Shown here piece by piece: positions 58,906 through 64,000 of a DNA stretch of 64,000 nucleotides. Both the position numbers and the translations under genes were made by a program. The DNA is taken from contig NC_037638.1 in assembly GCF_003254395.2 (NCBI RefSeq), positions 22,273,352 through 22,337,351 of the forward strand, in the 5' to 3' direction. The first letter of the stretch is position 1. Each line of letters opens with the position of its first letter. This stretch comes from Apis mellifera (lineage: Eukaryota > Arthropoda > Insecta > Hymenoptera > Apidae). The notes beneath the pieces were generated by a model. It searched no databases and was not told where the DNA came from. It was given only the letters and a program-made list of their open reading frames with translations.

Positions 58906-61043
58906 TTACGCTGAAACTGGAATACGTTATTTTGAATATATACCTTCTTATATACCGTTTTATACCGTTTCATAAAGAAAAATTCGAGGGAAAAATTCCT
59001 TCGAATATATTATACAAGATATATGCGGATATATCGTTTAAGCGAGTTAAAACTGGCGCATCAAGAGTTCATTATTTACTCGAGAGAACCGCGCGAGGCA
59101 TCGAAAAGAGAAAAATGGAGGAAAGCCTGGAGGAGGATGAGAAGGAAGGAAGGAAGGAAGGAAAAAGGAGCACGGAGAGTGGTGGCAGGAAGAAGGAGGA
59201 AAAGAGATGGAGGTAAAAGAAAAGAGAGAGAGAGAGAGAGAGAGCAGTTTCATCTCTGCCAAGTTTTCGTGGCGGATAATGGCGAGAATACAATGCACCG
59301 ACGCGAATTCCAGAAGTTGCGCCGAATGCGGGGCGCCTTTTGATTATCTCGACTGTACCTGGGCTCCTCCGGAGTTTGTATCGAAGGAGACGAAGGAGGA
59401 GCGGAGAGGAGGCGCTCGGATGGACTCGCATCAGGCGAGAAGAGGACGGGAGAGGAGGACGACGGGTGGCGAGGTGAACGCGAGAATGCTCGATCTCCGT
59501 AGGAAATGGATGGAAAGGAAAAGAGAGAGAGAGGGAGAGAAAAGGACGACGAGTGGCAACCGCGTGCACGATGGACCGATCAAGCATACGGGGCCAGGCT
59601 CATTATAACCTTTATGACTGGTCATTTGGCCGGGGCCGAGTCTTAACACGAATGCCGACATGCAAAGGACGCATCATTGTCCGTTACCCCATCGCCGAAT
59701 GGGTCTATCCGCGCGCCGTTATTACGGATCAACTTCTCTCCGCGCAAAAAACGATCGGTACCCTGTGAGCAAACAAAGTTGCAGCCTGTTCCAGAGATGT
59801 TACGCGTGATGATCGTGCAGGATTTCTCCTCTCGTTTCGATCGTTTCTCGAGAAGGTAACGGGGCGATGGGATATCCGAGAATAAATTGTCCGATTGGTT
59901 TTTCGAGGAACGAAATCGAGTCGAAGGGATTGAAATTGTTGAGGGATATTGAATGTTTAATGCGTTTGAAGAAATTGATGTCTTCCTCCTCGAAGGGGAT
60001 AGGACTTGATAATAATGGAGCAAAGCGAGTAAAGAGTATGACGACTTGTTTCGTGTTCGTTACGCGTTTGAAGAATGCAATTACGCTCGTCCGAGCTTTA
60101 TCGTTGGAAATTTTTATGGAAGATAGGGGGAATGAAACTTTTATTCGATTTCATTAATCAAATACAGAGGATAAACTATAATCGATGCGTTAATTATTAT
60201 TCGTCCCGTGACGAGGTTAGGTAAATAGGAATTCTATTGTACAAACGTAACAAACTCCCGAACGGATTATTATCGATACGAGCAATTTAAAAATAAATCA
60301 ATATTATATGCGTTTACTCGAATCGAATCGATAATATCGAGATAATAAAATAGATAATCGTGGAATATTTATTATCACGCGATTATACCCGATATCTATT
60401 CTTACGTTCCTCTACCGAATGTTTTCCATCGAAACGAAAGCAGATAGACGAAGACCGGATAGGTATTCGACGCGAAGTTTAATAATGGCTCGGTATGATA
60501 ATCGAGGTATAAAAGATCGAGTAATTTGCCGGCACGATTCGCCGAGGAATAGAACGAATGGAGATGCACGTCGGTGTTCACGATTTGCACGGACGTTACC
60601 ATTTCCCTTTTCGTCCTCCCCCTCTTTCGTACAACGAAAAGCCGACCTCGACCGTCGCCACGAGTTGCGAGCGCGCAAGTCAATTTACGGGAGAAAATAG
60701 GCACGTGAAATTGTTTCGTCTAAGGTAGCGGTTCGTTTAGCCCTGGATTCCGGGACCCGGTGGCAAAGGGGAAACGACGAGACACGGATCGTTTCGCCTC
60801 CGCGCCCTGGGCCACTGCCTATCATGCGAATCCGATGGAATACTTCCGTGGATAAACGCGAACACGTGCCACCACCCTACGCCCTCCAGCCACGGATTAT
60901 TAAATTAGACCGTTAGGTGGCCCCCGTGTCCCGCACGACCGTGATTACGGGCCGCCTCGTGAACGGAGCGGTTCCTGCCGCTACTCTTTGCCCTCAGCGA
61001 AACGAGGGACTGCGTTTTTTTCTCTTTCCACGTATTCTCGAAT
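58906..61043. other. Non-coding: GA run, no gene
   Basis: It contains GGAA repeats (59145-59170), a GA microsatellite (59223-59244) and mixed sequence. A plus frame at 59279 contains CAECGAP, which resembles the start of a zinc finger but lacks the second cysteine pair. A TATAAAAG string at about 60505 has no gene after it. No gene called. Confidence 0.4.
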
Positions 61044-61091
61044 CCTGTCTCGCAGAAGCATCGCGCAACTAGCGATGCGACGCGAGGGAGG
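61044..61091. other. Inverted repeat at a splice-like site
   Basis: GCATCGC (61058-61064) pairs with GCGATGC (61072-61078). Outside it CTCGC (61049-61053) pairs with GCGAG (61082-61086), then T-G and CCT/AGG, giving 16 pairs in 48 bases. The same bases can be read as a 35-nt microexon, with TCTCGCAG|AAGCATC and GGGAG|GTAACG at its ends. One reading may explain the other. Confidence 0.45.
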
Positions 61092-64000
61092 TAACGGGTA
61101 TGCACGCCTGAATTGCTTTCAATCTGTTCGAATTGAATTTTAAGTATCAGCACGTCAGACGTAAGTACCGCAAGTAAGAAGAGCGTTCTCAACCTGCCAA
61201 TTTTCTAGAATTAGCTAGAATTAGAATTATTTTTTAAATTAGACGACAAGTAAGAACGAGTGGAAGAAAGAGGATCGTCGAGACTTGTCCACGAAACTTT
61301 TGTTCTCTTTAGAAGAGACTTGGAAAATTGAAAAGAGAATCGGTTATTATCATTTAATGATAAAATCGGTTTTATCACCGGTTGCGCAACAATATCGATT
61401 TTCGGTCCAGCGACGAGCACGGAGAAAGGCATCGCGTGCCACCGGCAGCTGGCAATCGATCATTCGGGCCGCGGACGATTGGCCTACGCTCGCGAGAAGA
61501 ATCGAGAAAGACGATGGAGGACGGAGAAGGATCGATGGATCGTATTGGAGAATCGCGGTGCTCCACGCTGGTATGCTCGCGTGCATCGAGCGAGAATGGC
61601 TCGTGCGTTAAAACCGATAGAAAACGATATCGTTGTGGCAAACGATATATAGCGTTTGTGCAGGCGCACGCGCAGCGACTTCATTGATTCTCGAAGGGGA
61701 ACGAGCAAGAGGGTTGCTTGCATGTGCGAACGTTTGTGCAGGGATCCGCGCACCTGTGCGCCTTCCGATTCTGTTTACGCGTTCGTATCTATAGCGTTTG
61801 ATGAGGGGGAAGGGATTGGTCGAACGAGAGAGAGAAGGAGGAGGAAAGGGAGAGATGAAAGCGGAAGAGAGAGATGAGTACAATAACCGAAGGTCCTTTC
61901 ATTAATGCGACGAGAAAGGCGACAGAGGCAAAGGGTAGTAGTAGGTAAACGACGGGGTAATCGATCGGAGGGGCATCGGAGGGGTTGTGCCACCCTTCAT
62001 CACGATATTTTCTTTCCATTTTTCTCGTCAACCCCCCCTCACTCCCTTATTGCTACTTCTCTTTCTCGTCGACGTCTAAATCTGGGAGTAGCGGAAGCCT
62101 TGTTATTGGATGAATCGTGGCCACGAGGTTCGATAAATTGTTTCCTCGTTTCGTGTAACACGAACGGGGTATCCGAGGCGGAATTCGTCGAGGCCGATCG
62201 TTCAACGCTGTTTGTTTCTTTCTCCGTTAATAAACGGATATTGCGCCTCGAATAAAAGGAAAACGCTTGTCGAACGAATTATCGGATAAAAAAAAAAGGT
62301 GTTCCCGCCGGATGTATCGCGGAGAAATAATTTTCAGTCGCAAATTTCCTCGTTCATCATTCGAAGGATCGGCCGTCTGAACGTAAACGGAACGGTTGAA
62401 ATCGATATTAAGATCGGTGATTAATTGAAACGGAGACGGATACGTACAAGGGATATTTCATCGTCCCTTTGAGTCAAACGCTCTCCTTATTCCCGATGAC
62501 GATGCTTTTCTACGGTGGTTTCTGCCTCGTTCTCCTCTCGCGCACGTACTTAGCGAACAGAGACTCGGATCGAGAATCCGAGAGACGCTTTTGATCTTCT
62601 TCCTCCGCTTCTTCCTCCTTCTTGCCGTTCCAAAGTGACGTCCCTGTGGGACGAGACACGTCGGGACACGTGAAGGGACAAGGGTATTGACAATCCTTTA
62701 GACGGTACTTAGCACCACTTTTTTTTTCTCCTTCCGTGCATATTCGATTCCACGCGTCGCCATCCTCTCACGCACGCCTCTCTCTCTTTCTCTCTCAACA
62801 CTTCTCTCCCGTGGATCCGAATTAAATTTCTCGTGTTCGCGGAGTGGAAAAAAAAAAGAAAGAAAGAAAGAGAGGAAAAAAAGGAAAGGAAAAAAATGCT
62901 GCTCCTTCAACGATACATCGTCCCTTTGTGAAAAACTACACCTCTCCCACGTATGATTTCAAAAGCGCGTCGTTTTCCCCTCCTCTCTTCTCACCTCCTC
63001 TATTCTCTCGTCTCTTTCTCTTTTTCCCTGTCTTTTCAATCTTTCCGAATCACACAGACGAAGGAGGGAGAATTTCCTCTCTCTCTCTCTTCTTCTCAAC
63101 TTTTCAACCTCGCGAGTGGAAAAAAAATCCCCTGATTGAAAGTTAATATCGGGGTTATATCGCGGATGTTCCGATACACCGTTGGTGGTTATTATTTCTT
63201 GTATTTCTCCCCGTCGGCGATCCACTCGACCGTTCGAGAAACTACCCCCGGCGTTTTATGGGGCCATACCAGAGATTGAAGTCTGAGATACGCGATTAGC
63301 AAACCCCCTGGCAAGGGTTCTCGGTCTCGAGAACAAGCGATCAATCGAATCTCTCGAGACTGTCGCCCCTTATTACATATTCTTGCCAACAATATTGCCA
63401 ATGACGCTATTGGGACGGAGGGGAGGGGGCGATGGAAGAGAGGCAAAAATTTCTCCTCGCCCCTATTCGACCGTCCACCAACTTGTCGTTTCTTTTTTCT
63501 TTTCTCTTTTTTCATTCGCATTTTTCGTTTCGAGGACTCGAAGAGGGGGTGCAAACGTGCCACGAGGGACAGCGAACAACGGTATTCGACCTCTCAGGAT
63601 AGAGCTGATCAACCGGATCTCGAGGGAGGATATCGACTGCCTCTCGCGACCCATCACGAAGGGGATACCTTTACGCATCTGTTTCCTTTGCTTCCTTCCA
63701 TTCATATCTCGATTTCTATCTCTTCGGCCGTTTGAATTGACCACCGACTCCAATTCTCGCGGAATTCTCGTCGTTATCATCGATGCGCCCTTGAAAATTT
63801 TCTAAACGTTTTTCGCAATCCCCCTCTGGAAGAGGACCGATAGAAATTTGAACTTCGATAGTTTAAGCTAAGGTTTTCCCGCTTTGTTCGTGGCTTTAAG
63901 AGCGTTCACTTTAACTAATAACAGATTTAGATGATAATTTCACACGTAATGAAATACGTAAATTATTACAGAATTGTTGAAAGAGCAAATCGATTCGAAT
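61092..64000. other. Non-coding right end: purine and pyrimidine tracts
   Basis: It contains short direct repeats (CTAGAATTAG near 61208), a palindrome CGTGGCCACG (near 62117), a GGGAC-rich repetitive patch (62635-62690), purine and pyrimidine tracts (62770-62900 and 62975-63110), and a 7-bp hairpin at 63317-63334 (GTTCTCG/CGAGAAC). Long frames at 61608-61883 and 63192-63563 have no motifs. No gene called. Confidence 0.4.

Noticed and set aside
59072..59608. Frame containing CAECGAP, similar to the start of an ArfGAP or zinc-ribbon finger
   Set aside because: The second cysteine pair and the conserved Trp-Ala-Ser region are missing, there is no donor to continue it in another exon, and the rest is Arg/Glu repeat sequence.

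Overview
The window looks like non-coding DNA from a large, intron-rich animal genome. My best guess is an insect, most likely a hymenopteran such as a bee. The reasons are: no long conserved reading frame on either strand; many TA, GA, AC and GAAA microsatellites and poly-A/poly-T runs; abundant CpG with no sign of depletion; and splice-like boundaries instead of operon structure. I recognise no rRNA, tRNA, CRISPR array, intact transposon or virus-derived gene. The species call is inference from base composition and repeat style only.

Layout. At the left edge, on the minus strand, three open segments (4556-4024, 1889-1772 and 192-1) are joined by good donor and acceptor sites in compatible phases. 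They may be the 5' part of a gene that runs off the window at position 1. I do not recognise the protein. A fourth coding-like segment on the minus strand (58891-58736) ends in a stop codon. The remaining roughly 54 kb between 4.6 and 58.7 kb, and the last 5 kb, hold no gene I can defend. They read as intron or intergenic DNA with microsatellites, homopurine/homopyrimidine tracts, potential Z-DNA and G-quadruplex tracts, and islands of complex sequence that resemble developmental enhancers.

The most interesting signals are not protein genes. (1) A diverged direct duplication of a roughly 190 bp element lies at 31452-31645 and 32312-32506. Conserved blocks keep the same order in both copies, and each has an inverted repeat in the middle. 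(2) Several compact hairpins with complex-sequence arms (26812-26884, 44374-44427, 47968-48025, 57344-57399, 40698-40742) are of pre-miRNA-like or structured-RNA size. (3) A possible pseudoknot (57731-57769), an 11-bp helically spaced triple repeat (30368-30400), and a Sox/POU-like element (36039-36118) are also worth a look. Hairpins of 7-10 bp are expected by chance in 64 kb, so only the nested ones are ranked high.
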